Shown one piece after another: positions 54,615 through 63,010 of a DNA stretch of 64,000 nucleotides (position 1 is its first letter; the number at the start of each line of letters is the position of its first letter). The DNA comes from Lactococcus formosensis (GTDB lineage Bacteria; Bacillota; Bacilli; Lactobacillales; Streptococcaceae). Location: contig NZ_BOVP01000001.1 of assembly GCF_018403745.1 (NCBI RefSeq), positions 405,021-469,020 of the forward strand, in the 5' to 3' direction. The notes under the pieces were generated by a model. That model was not told the DNA's origin, did no database searches, and saw only the letters and a list, made by a program, of their open reading frames with translations. Position numbers and translations under genes: made by a program.

Positions 54615-55412
54615 ATGAAAGATTTTCACTTTGAGCAGCTTTATAATTTTCGAGACTTTGGAGGTTACCAAACCATAGATGGGAGAAAATTAAAAAGAGG
54701 ACTTTTATATCGTTCTGATGAACTCAGCCACTTAACACAAAAAGATAAACAAGTGCTAAAAAACTTAAACATAAAGACAGTCATCGACTATCGTAATGAA
54801 GCAGAGCGTCTAGAGAATGAAAATAAAAACTTTGGTCAGAAAAAAACTTTTTACCTCACTCCCGTTGCTGATATAGCAGCCTTAGCTTCTGCAGAATATG
54901 GTGACATCGACATGGCAAATCAAAGTAAATTAACACCTGAGTTGGCTGAGTTTTTAATGATTGAACAAAACCATACTTTTGTAACGGATTCTCACTGCAA
55001 AAAAGTTTATAAAAAGATGCTAGAAATTTATTTAACACCTGATAGTGGTATCATCGTTCAGCACTGTCGTGGTGGGAAAGACCGTACAGGTTATGGTGTA
55101 GCCCTTTTGCAGGGGTTGCTTGGTGTAGAGAAAAAAGATATTATTCGAGACTACCTCTTGACAAATCTCTATAAAAAAGAAAGAAACCAACAAAGCCTTG
55201 AAAAGATTAAGGAAGAGACAGAAAACCCTTCACTTGTTAAAGCGATACGTTACTTCAAAATGGCAGACACACGTTTTCTTGGCACAGCATTAAGTTATAT
55301 TGAGGAGCATTATCAGACTATTGAAAACTATGTAAAAGAAAATCTCTCAATTACAGAAGAACAAATTCAGTATCTTAAGGAAAGATATTTAGAAAACAAG
55401 GAGAAATTTTAA
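54615..55412 (+). CDS. Tyrosine-protein/lipid phosphatase, Y_phosphatase3 type
   Basis: 265 residues. The N-terminal NFRDFGGYQTIDGRKLKRGLLYRSDEL and the CX5R signature HCRGGKDRTGYG (Cys and Arg intact, Asp/Lys variant KDRTG) define the atypical dual-specificity family, which includes MptpB/Lip-type phosphatases. It removes phosphate from phosphotyrosine or phosphoinositide-like substrates. It is 2 bases upstream of the EIIC gene, so co-translated, behind an AGAAAGGGGG site. Confidence 0.9.
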   Translation: MKDFHFEQLYNFRDFGGYQTIDGRKLKRGLLYRSDELSHLTQKDKQVLKNLNIKTVIDYRNEAERLENENKNFGQKKTFYLTPVADIAALASAEYGDIDMANQSKLTPELAEFLMIEQNHTFVTDSHCKKVYKKMLEIYLTPDSGIIVQHCRGGKDRTGYGVALLQGLLGVEKKDIIRDYLLTNLYKKERNQQSLEKIKEETENPSLVKAIRYFKMADTRFLGTALSYIEEHYQTIENYVKENLSITEEQIQYLKERYLENKEKF

Positions 55413-55414
55413 GT

Positions 55415-56722
55415 ATGAGTAATATTGTAAAAAAAATGAAGCAGCAAAAATTTGATAAGATCAAACAGATTCTTGCTCTAAGCGCAGGGAAAATATCTCA
55501 TAATTTATATATGCGGACTATTTCCGAGGCGATGATGGGTATGATGCCTATCATGATGATTAGCTCTGTCACTTCTTTACTTAATGCAATTGACTTTTGG
55601 GGCATCAAACTCTTCTTCCAAAATATCGGTTTAACCAAATTATTTGAACAAATCAATGCGATGACAATTAGTATTGTGGCAATTTACGTTGCTGTCTTGA
55701 CTTCTTATAAACTCGCAATAAATCTCAAACATGAACCTCTCAATGCTACTATCGTAGGCTTGATGTCTTTCTTTCTCTTGACAAATTTATCCATTGAGGG
55801 CAAGACGCAGTTTTTAAGTATTATTGATTTGGGCTCTGCTGGGATATTTGTTGCAATGATTGGTGGACTCCTTGGCACACGCCTCTACATCTTCTTCATC
55901 GAGAAAAAATTAACCATAAAAATGCCTGAATCCGTCCCTCTAGTAGTTCAAAAAACTTTTGAATCCATTATCCCTGGCGTTTTAGTAGCTTTATTTATAG
56001 GTATTATATTTTCCCTTGTCTCACTTACTTCTCAAGGAAATATGATTACACTCATCAACACACTTTTACAAAAACCTCTCCTCTCTCTGGGTTCAAATAT
56101 TTTTGCAGCTATGTTTATTGTTGCCTTTATTGAATTAATTTGGTTTTTCGGTATTCATGGAGTTCTAGCTGTATACCCTGTCTTGATGATGATTTATCAG
56201 CAACCTCAGATGGCTAACCTTGAAGCTTATGGCGCAGGCCAAACTCTCCCTTACTTATTCACAACTGGTTTTATCCTCAATAATCGTGGGGCTAGAAGCT
56301 TTGCTGTCGCCTTACTCGCAATTTTCAAGTGTAAATCGCAACAACTCCGATCTGTTGGAAAACTGGCTGTCATACCTTCATTATTTGGGATATCTGAACC
56401 AGTAAAATTTGGGCTTCCACAAATCATGAATGTGCGTATGCTTATCCCTCTCATGCTGACTCCAGCAGTTTCTGTCCTCTCTGCGTGGCTGTTGACCATC
56501 ATTGGCTTTCTTCCTTATCAAAACGGTGTTAATCTGCCTTCTGGCTTTCCCATTATTTTCGGTGGTTTAATCACAAATGGTTGGCAAGGGCTCATCGCCC
56601 AACTACTACAGCTTGTTCTTTGTATCCTCATCTATATCCCTTTTATGAAGTCTCAAGACATGGCTTATATTACAGAAGAAAACAAGAATAGACCCGATAA
56701 AGAGTCCAAATATTTCTCATAA
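55415..56722 (+). CDS. PTS EIIC component, cellobiose/lichenan type
   Basis: Membrane permease domain of a phosphotransferase system, 435 residues and about 8-10 hydrophobic segments. Motifs of the lactose/cellobiose EIIC family are visible (MGMMPIMMISSV, ELIWFFGIHGVLAVYP, a GISEPVKFGLP substrate-loop). No EIIA or EIIB is encoded nearby, so phosphate must come from EIIB proteins elsewhere or the protein works without phosphorylation. The sugar is unknown. Confidence 0.9.
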   Translation: MSNIVKKMKQQKFDKIKQILALSAGKISHNLYMRTISEAMMGMMPIMMISSVTSLLNAIDFWGIKLFFQNIGLTKLFEQINAMTISIVAIYVAVLTSYKLAINLKHEPLNATIVGLMSFFLLTNLSIEGKTQFLSIIDLGSAGIFVAMIGGLLGTRLYIFFIEKKLTIKMPESVPLVVQKTFESIIPGVLVALFIGIIFSLVSLTSQGNMITLINTLLQKPLLSLGSNIFAAMFIVAFIELIWFFGIHGVLAVYPVLMMIYQQPQMANLEAYGAGQTLPYLFTTGFILNNRGARSFAVALLAIFKCKSQQLRSVGKLAVIPSLFGISEPVKFGLPQIMNVRMLIPLMLTPAVSVLSAWLLTIIGFLPYQNGVNLPSGFPIIFGGLITNGWQGLIAQLLQLVLCILIYIPFMKSQDMAYITEENKNRPDKESKYFS

Positions 56723-56747
56723 AAAAAAGCTCCTCAGAGCTTGATTT
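56722..56747. terminator. Bidirectional terminator, EIIC / era
   Basis: AAGCTC/GAGCTT short stem with A-run before and T-rich sequence after. Confidence 0.75.
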
Positions 56748-57658
56748 TACATATAATCTTCTTTTTTATAGCCAAAGTCCGAGAGATCCATTTTTCGGTC
56801 ACGCCAGTCATTTTTAATTTTGACCCATGTTTCAAGATAAACTTTATCACCCAGCATTAGTTCAATATCACGGCGGGCCATTTTCCCAATCTTACGAATC
56901 ATATCGCCACCTTTACCAAGAATTATGCCTTTTTGGCTCTTACGTTCAACAATGATAGTTGCCATGATATGAATTTTACCTGTTTCTTCGTCACGTTTCA
57001 TCGAATCTGTTGTTACTGCAATGCTATGCGGCACTTCTTCACGTGTCAAAAGTAAGATTTTTTCACGAATCATTTCACTAACTAAAAAGCGTTCTGGATG
57101 GTCTGTCACCATATCTTCTGGGAAGTATTGTGGGCCTTCTTCGAGCTTGTTGCTCAATGTTCCGAGTAAACGTTCTGTGTTATTGCCTTGTAGCGCCGAA
57201 ATTGGCACAACTTCCGCAAAATCCATCTGTGAAGTATAGTCTGAAACAGTTTCAAAAAGTGCATCTGGGTGAACTTTATCAATCTTGTTAACAACCAAAA
57301 TAACAGGGACATCTGCAGTTTTCAAACGTTCAATAATCATGTTTTCCCCAGTGGAGCGGGGCTCATCAGCAGCAACCATGAAAAGGACCATGTCACACTC
57401 ACGAAGCGTGGAGTAGGCAGATTGCACCATAAAATCGCCCAAGGCATTATGCGGTTTATGAATACCCGGCGTATCGATGAAGATAATCTGTTCCTTATCG
57501 GTCGTATAAATCCCTTGAATTTTATTGCGGGTTGTTTGGGGCTTGTCGCTCATGATCGCTATCTTTTGGCCCATCACATGATTTAGAAATGTTGATTTTC
57601 CAACATTGGGACGGCCTAAAATGGCTACAAATCCTGATTTAAATGTATTATTTGTCAT
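56747..57658 (-). CDS. era: GTPase Era
   Basis: Ribosome-biogenesis GTPase that binds the 3' end of 16S rRNA. It has 303 residues: G1 GRPNVGKST (15-23), G3 DTPGIHKP, G4 NKID and a C-terminal KH domain ([15 protein letters not shown]). The promoter TGA-TAGAAT (57665-57670) ends 6 bases before the ATG with no Shine-Dalgarno, so a leaderless transcript is predicted. In many Firmicutes era follows a diacylglycerol kinase gene; here it is first and its 5' neighbour is the pilin-like operon. Confidence 0.97.
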   Translation of the reverse strand: MTNNTFKSGFVAILGRPNVGKSTFLNHVMGQKIAIMSDKPQTTRNKIQGIYTTDKEQIIFIDTPGIHKPHNALGDFMVQSAYSTLRECDMVLFMVAADEPRSTGENMIIERLKTADVPVILVVNKIDKVHPDALFETVSDYTSQMDFAEVVPISALQGNNTERLLGTLSNKLEEGPQYFPEDMVTDHPERFLVSEMIREKILLLTREEVPHSIAVTTDSMKRDEETGKIHIMATIIVERKSQKGIILGKGGDMIRKIGKMARRDIELMLGDKVYLETWVKIKNDWRDRKMDLSDFGYKKEDYM

Positions 57659-57769
57659 AGTGCTATTCTATCATATTTCAGATGGATATTCTCTCCTTCT
57701 TATCTTTTACTTAATAAAATCCTCCTAACCTTTTTCCTACAAACCACCTTGAAAAGTAATTAAGGAAAT

Positions 57770-57803
57770 GAAAATGGATGAGCTTTGTGCTTCATCCATT
57801 CTC
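57770..57803 (-). terminator. Terminator of the SipW fibre operon
   Basis: Minus-strand AATGGATGA/TCATCCATT stem with a ten-base loop and T-rich tail, after the pilin-like gene. Confidence 0.82.
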
Positions 57804-57824
57804 AAACTTCTTTCGAGTCAGTGC

Positions 57825-60806
57825 TTAACGTCCTTTACTTTTTGTTTCCCTATAGAGCAAGTAAGCGATACGGATACACACCAGCCCTAAAATAACGGCT
57901 GTCAGTGTTAAGCCATCCCCAACATCCGGCAAGCGTCCCGTAGTACTTGGCTTATCTGGTGTTTGGCTCGGTGGCTCTTCCATTCCAACGTAAGTATTGT
58001 GAATTATGAAGCCCTTTTGTGCATTGCCGCTTATTTTTGCACTATAGCCATTGACTTCACTCTCTTTGACCCGATACTTAATTTCTCGTCCTTCGGAATC
58101 ATAGCGTGGCATTTTCTGAAACAGTGTTTGCCATTCCATATCTGCCGTCAGCTCCCGACGGCTTACTTCCTTATTATCAGCCATTAATTGTACGATAATA
58201 CTTTCCGGCTGTAAGTCTGCCGTCAATTCTTTATGGTCCCAAACTTTGTTCACGGGGATGTCCAGTGTTTCTTCAAGTAAAGCAGAGTCATCAAAACGGT
58301 TGGTAAAGACAGGGATTAAGTCATCAATCCGTTCTCCATTTTTGGTGAGCCATTGGTCTGTTAAAGAGAGTAAGCCATCTGTGCCTTGCTCAACCTTAAC
58401 AAACCATCTGTACTCAGCATTGTCGTAAATCCAGCCTAAAGTGTTGCCTCGTGTTTCATGAACCGTAAATTCGAAGGTTCCTGGTCGATCAAAGGAAATT
58501 TCAGGGAAGCGTACTTGCCCACTGTTCGTGATATTCACAACATGACCACCAGGATTCATAACAAACTCAAATTGCTCGGCATTCGGTGCCGCATCTCCAG
58601 TAATCAGTTTCTCAATCTCAAGGCTAGCTGTCACTGGATCTACCCATACATTATGCAGGTTGATATTCTCTGGATTCGTCTCTGCACGCCAACCTGAGAC
58701 GGGAATTTCTCGGATAGTATAGTGGATTTCATTGCCTTCGTTATCAAACTTTGGTAAGTTATCAAAACTGTAGGTCCAGTTTGGTCCTTCAACATTGACT
58801 TGACGAACCGCAATGTCTCCTTGCATCAGCTGAACCGTGATATGTCGAGGCGTTTGGACACCTTCTGGCATTTCCCAAGTCTTTGTCCCTGACAAGCTAA
58901 TCGTGTCGCGAACATAACGGTTGGTCTGGCGCACATAGACATTACGTCCGATATGCTCCAGTTCAATGGTTCCTGTCCCGTTACTGATACCTTCTTGACT
59001 AAAGCCATTGTCATAACTGTCATGTTCGACAACACGCCAGCGATCGCCAAGTTCAAGTACGATGGGGAGGGAGGTCTCACCACTTCTCAGGCGAATCACT
59101 CCATCTTGCTTGATATCGTTGATATAGAGGTCAAACAGGAACTCATGTTCCGCATCATAACCTACACCTTCTACACGCTTTTCAATAATCAGCTGAGCTG
59201 AACCATTAGGGATTTCTCGGTTGACAAAGGTATGATGGGAACCATTTCTATTTCCCGTTTCATCGCCATTCGAAGTGCTACTTACGGTTTGTCCTCCAAC
59301 AGTGGTTAACGCTTCAAGGAATCGGTCGATTTCTATTTCACGAATACGGTAAGTCAAGCCCGGTGGCAAGTCTGCAAAAAGTACTTTCTGACCATGCCGC
59401 AGACGGATGATATCACCAGACACAAAGTCTTGTAACTCTCCTTCAATGCCATTCTCAATGATTCGGTACTGGAAAGTTTGCCCTTCATCAGGTTCAAAAG
59501 TGACTTCAAAGTCAAAGTATTCTTTAAGTGCAGCTTCGTCATCTGAAATCACCTGCTTTTCAAAGGAAAGAAAAGTCAGAACAGGCTCTCCACCATCGAT
59601 TTGATAACTGTTGATAAACAGATGTCGATTATTCGCATCTTGAACAATGTTCCCCTCTACATCACGCGTGCCAGAAACAAAGTTAGGCATCTCCACTTCC
59701 CGAATCTGATAAGACGTGCCGACAGGGAGGTCATGAATGGTTAAAATTTCGCCATGACGTAGAGTCAAAGTATCACCATCAGCAACAGTGCCCTCGCGGG
59801 TATCGTCATCATTATCAGGATCATCATCGATTTGATAGCGGTTAGTTGTAAAGCGGAAAGAAGCACCGTCAGGTACATCTGACAGTTGTACTTCAAATTC
59901 AAAATCAATCTCTTTTTGTTCATTGGTCACGGCAGAACCGTCTGAATTAACAACTTCTTTCTCTAAGATGAGATTACCTAAACGTGTCATGTCACGATTG
60001 GTAAAGTCTACTATCGATGGATCTGAACTAATATTTCCCGATGAGTTATTGGCTTGGCCGTGTTCCATCCCTACCTCTTCAACGATGTAGTGTACTCCCA
60101 CAGGAATATTCGTAAAGACTGCACGTTGCCCGTGGCGAAGCTTCAAGGTTTCTCCTGAAGCTAGCTCATGACTGTCGCCATTGCCATCGATTTGATACGC
60201 ATAAGTCCCACCGTCAGAAAAAGTTACCCGAAACTCAAAAAGCTGAGCGAGTTGTTCCTCTGACAGCTCTGTGCCATCATCATTCACCAAGGTCTTCTCG
60301 ATTATCAAATCGCCCGATAAGCGACGGTTATAAGCTGTCACTATGGGGCTATCATTTGTCGTAGCCGTTGTGACGGTAAAGTCATATCGCCGAATGGGTT
60401 GATTTCCCGCATCCAAGTCTGGCGCAAAACCATGAGGCAGACGAATTTCTTGGAAGAAATAACGTCCCGGTGGAAGGGAGACTGTAATCCGTCCCTCTTG
60501 GTCCGTTGTAAAAGTACTTTGTACCTGCACAGGATTTTCAGGATCTTGGGCATTGTAAAGGACGAAATCGGCACCTGGAACAGGTACTGTTGTTTGATTT
60601 CCTTCCGTATCCCTCTCTAACTTCAACAAATGAACAGGGCGTGCTTCTGTACTTGTTTGCCCTTGATTCAGTGCACTTTGTCTGCCACTGTTCCAAGCCA
60701 AGGTTCCTGTAATTCCTGTGGCTAGAAGTGTCACTAAAAGAGCAGAAAGGAGGACACGATGCCTCACATTCAACTTACTGAAAATGTACTTGAATCTGTT
60801 CAACAC
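57825..60806 (-). CDS. Wall-anchored pilin-like/adhesin protein with Cna_B and SpaA-like repeats
   Basis: 993 residues. The N-terminal membrane segment with LLATGITGTLAWNSG resembles SipW-type signal sequences. Next come a SpaA-like Cna-type beta domain (about 50-165), three to four related repeats that each end in LRHGQ/E and a YxIxE strand (about 168-620, DUF5979-like), Cna_B around 625-710, a pilin isopeptide-linker-like domain (about 715-840) and another Cna_B (850-935). It ends with a proline/threonine wall spacer and a sorting signal LPDVGDG, hydrophobic helix and KSKGR tail. It starts with GTG or the next TTG behind AAAGGAGG. The sorting motif has Val instead of Thr. Likely a cell-surface fibre or adhesin. 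Confidence 0.85.
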   Translation of the reverse strand: MLNRFKYIFSKLNVRHRVLLSALLVTLLATGITGTLAWNSGRQSALNQGQTSTEARPVHLLKLERDTEGNQTTVPVPGADFVLYNAQDPENPVQVQSTFTTDQEGRITVSLPPGRYFFQEIRLPHGFAPDLDAGNQPIRRYDFTVTTATTNDSPIVTAYNRRLSGDLIIEKTLVNDDGTELSEEQLAQLFEFRVTFSDGGTYAYQIDGNGDSHELASGETLKLRHGQRAVFTNIPVGVHYIVEEVGMEHGQANNSSGNISSDPSIVDFTNRDMTRLGNLILEKEVVNSDGSAVTNEQKEIDFEFEVQLSDVPDGASFRFTTNRYQIDDDPDNDDDTREGTVADGDTLTLRHGEILTIHDLPVGTSYQIREVEMPNFVSGTRDVEGNIVQDANNRHLFINSYQIDGGEPVLTFLSFEKQVISDDEAALKEYFDFEVTFEPDEGQTFQYRIIENGIEGELQDFVSGDIIRLRHGQKVLFADLPPGLTYRIREIEIDRFLEALTTVGGQTVSSTSNGDETGNRNGSHHTFVNREIPNGSAQLIIEKRVEGVGYDAEHEFLFDLYINDIKQDGVIRLRSGETSLPIVLELGDRWRVVEHDSYDNGFSQEGISNGTGTIELEHIGRNVYVRQTNRYVRDTISLSGTKTWEMPEGVQTPRHITVQLMQGDIAVRQVNVEGPNWTYSFDNLPKFDNEGNEIHYTIREIPVSGWRAETNPENINLHNVWVDPVTASLEIEKLITGDAAPNAEQFEFVMNPGGHVVNITNSGQVRFPEISFDRPGTFEFTVHETRGNTLGWIYDNAEYRWFVKVEQGTDGLLSLTDQWLTKNGERIDDLIPVFTNRFDDSALLEETLDIPVNKVWDHKELTADLQPESIIVQLMADNKEVSRRELTADMEWQTLFQKMPRYDSEGREIKYRVKESEVNGYSAKISGNAQKGFIIHNTYVGMEEPPSQTPDKPSTTGRLPDVGDGLTLTAVILGLVCIRIAYLLYRETKSKGR

Positions 60807-60868
60807 CTGTCCTCCTTTCTTTAATTTTTTTAAGAATTATAAAGCTCTAATCTTTGAATGCTTGACTA

Positions 60869-61855
60869 TTATGGCGCAGGAGTATGTACAGCTAGAATTG
60901 CGTCAATGATTGCTTCACCATTTGTTGTATCAAGGTCTCCCTCGTTGTCATCTTCCCAAAAATCTGCAACATCTCCTTCAGAGACAAACTGTCCAATGAC
61001 ATGGAGTTGATAAGACCAGTCACCCTCAAAGCCTTCCAGCGCTGTAGTTTGTGGGAGTTTACTGTCCAAGAGGAAGCTTGTTGCTGCGCCACCGGCTAAG
61101 AAGTCTGCCCAGTAAGCCCAACCTGTCTCTTGGTCGATAACCCAGAAGTTACCAACACGGTCGTCAGCATTAAGCGCTAGCCATTGCAGATATGTTACTG
61201 GCGCGCGGTCTTGGTCAAGTACTTGACGTGTTGCATGCTCTTCTGGCGAGTCTCCTGTTACCGGAAGTGCGAAGGAGAGGTCCCCTGATCCCCAATAGCC
61301 GTCTGTACCCTCACCTGGGTGAGTCACGCCTTCATGCTCCATATCAAAGGCTGTACCTGCAGCAGCAGTCATCATTGAAACTGGGTCTAAGTTAAAGGTA
61401 GGCATGAACCACGGACGGTCGTCACCATGCGTTGCTTGTCCTAGAGCCAGATGGAAATACGTATTAATCGGCTCATTAGCCCCGATACGCGTTTCCGCTG
61501 CACTACCCGTTGGACTACCAGCAGGTCCTGGAATCCAAGTCGGCCAAGTCTCTGGGTCATTAATATCAATATCTGCATCATCAACGATAGATACGCCATT
61601 TTTAGTAAAGAGTTCTGTAAACTTCACACGTGTTAGGATTTCATCCGTCCCAAAGTTTTCGGCGAAAACATCTTTGTTTCCTGATTCATCATCAAAGTAG
61701 TCATGGACACGACCTCCATGTTCAGGACGATTAGTTCCCTCTGTTATATTGAGGACCCGTTGACCGAAGCTCGTAAAAGCGAAAGTCCCTCCGATAAGAG
61801 CTAAAGCTGAAGCGAGTACGCCGATTTTGATAAGATTTTTTGTTCTCTTTTTCAT
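60869..61855 (-). CDS. TasA/CalY-like SipW-dependent exported protein, paralogue A
   Basis: 328 residues from ATG 61855 (AAGGAAA upstream; the frame extends to 61894 without support). The N-terminus MKKRTKNLIKIGVLASALALI followed by GGTFAFTSFGQRVLN is the SipW-dependent signal type. The mature part has a conserved GGRVHDYF, NKDVFAENF, ILTRVKF sequence shared with paralogue B, and a C-terminal FWVIDQETGWAYWADF segment. It is rich in Asp/Glu. It is probably the fibre- or matrix-forming subunit, by analogy to TasA and CalY. The exact family name needs a profile search. Confidence 0.78.
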   Translation of the reverse strand: MKKRTKNLIKIGVLASALALIGGTFAFTSFGQRVLNITEGTNRPEHGGRVHDYFDDESGNKDVFAENFGTDEILTRVKFTELFTKNGVSIVDDADIDINDPETWPTWIPGPAGSPTGSAAETRIGANEPINTYFHLALGQATHGDDRPWFMPTFNLDPVSMMTAAAGTAFDMEHEGVTHPGEGTDGYWGSGDLSFALPVTGDSPEEHATRQVLDQDRAPVTYLQWLALNADDRVGNFWVIDQETGWAYWADFLAGGAATSFLLDSKLPQTTALEGFEGDWSYQLHVIGQFVSEGDVADFWEDDNEGDLDTTNGEAIIDAILAVHTPAP

Positions 61856-61990
61856 AATTTCCTTGTTTTCCTTTTTTATTTTTTGACTTACCATAGGTAA
61901 ATGCGTTCTTTTTGTTGAGCGGCTGTAATTTATTTCAATTAACCACCCCCTTCATTTTTTATTCTTTTATAGTAAAAATATTTATTCACT

Positions 61991-63010
61991 CTAGTGTGTA
62001 ATGCGATGAAGTAAATCTTGAGCTGATGTTGTCACACCCGTCCAACTCTCTGCATCTTCTGCAGTCGCCAAGTCTGACTCAGCATGCATAGCATAATACG
62101 CGTCTTGTGTTTCAAACTTGATCTCTAAAGCATCCAGTAAAAGGCTCGTTGCACCATTCTTAGGAAGCCAGTTTGCCCAATAGAGCCATCCATCCGTATC
62201 ATGTACCCAAAAGTTTCCTGTCGGACGTCCCATAGCGATCCACTGGCTCATGGTCATATAACCTCCATGCTCGGACTCCACCGTCTCTTGCGCTGTATGT
62301 GTCACCTCAGGTGTCTGAACTTCTACATTACTCGTGTCGTCCCAAGTACGTAAGGTTGAAGTATGTGTTTGCCCCAATGTCCACTGATCATGCGTACCTG
62401 GCATCATGATACCTAAGTTAGTATTATAGGTACCAGTCAGCAGCTCCAGACCTCGTCCTGTTGTGTTAGATTCACTGTTCTGATTATTTCGGTTGAAGGT
62501 AGGCATGAATATTTTAGGACGGCTATTATCATCACCAAGATAAAGACCGACATAGTTGCGTAAAGTGGAGACTGTCGCTCCATCTGAGAGGTATCCATCG
62601 GGTCTGACGATAGCCCACGAGTTTCTATCTGTTAGACTTGCTTGCTCTAGCCCTGCTCCACTGGGCGGACTTGCTTGATTTGCCGCAACATCTTCACCAG
62701 CTCCCTGCCCCATCTCGAGATATTCACTAAGCCGAACTCGAGCTAAGATATTTCTAGAAGAATAGTTTTCCACAAAAATATCCTTATTCACTCTGCCACG
62801 ACCATGACTAATATGATCTAAACCCTCAAAATCATCATGAAGGCGTCCCCCAGGAGCACCCCCATGCCGTGTTTCATTAATAACTCGCTGGTCCAGGGAT
62901 GTCCAAGTAAAAGTCCCTGTTGTACTCAAACTCAGAACCACCAGTAACAGAGCGGGAATTATATATCGCTTTTTTATACTCCATTTAGAGAAAAAGTTAT
63001 ACCGCTTCAT
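61991..63010 (-). CDS. TasA/CalY-like SipW-dependent exported protein, paralogue B
   Basis: 339 residues. It has the same plan as the downstream paralogue: a basic N-terminus, a hydrophobic segment ending STTGTFTWTSLDQRVIN, then GGRLHDDF, NKDIFVENY, ILARVRL and a C-terminal FWVHDTDGWLYWANWLPKNG. It differs in the middle, with Asn/Thr-rich insertions. The start overlaps the 3' end of the signal peptidase gene by 14 bases, GGGAAGGAT before the ATG, implying coupling of peptidase and substrate. Confidence 0.78.
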   Translation of the reverse strand: MKRYNFFSKWSIKKRYIIPALLLVVLSLSTTGTFTWTSLDQRVINETRHGGAPGGRLHDDFEGLDHISHGRGRVNKDIFVENYSSRNILARVRLSEYLEMGQGAGEDVAANQASPPSGAGLEQASLTDRNSWAIVRPDGYLSDGATVSTLRNYVGLYLGDDNSRPKIFMPTFNRNNQNSESNTTGRGLELLTGTYNTNLGIMMPGTHDQWTLGQTHTSTLRTWDDTSNVEVQTPEVTHTAQETVESEHGGYMTMSQWIAMGRPTGNFWVHDTDGWLYWANWLPKNGATSLLLDALEIKFETQDAYYAMHAESDLATAEDAESWTGVTTSAQDLLHRITH

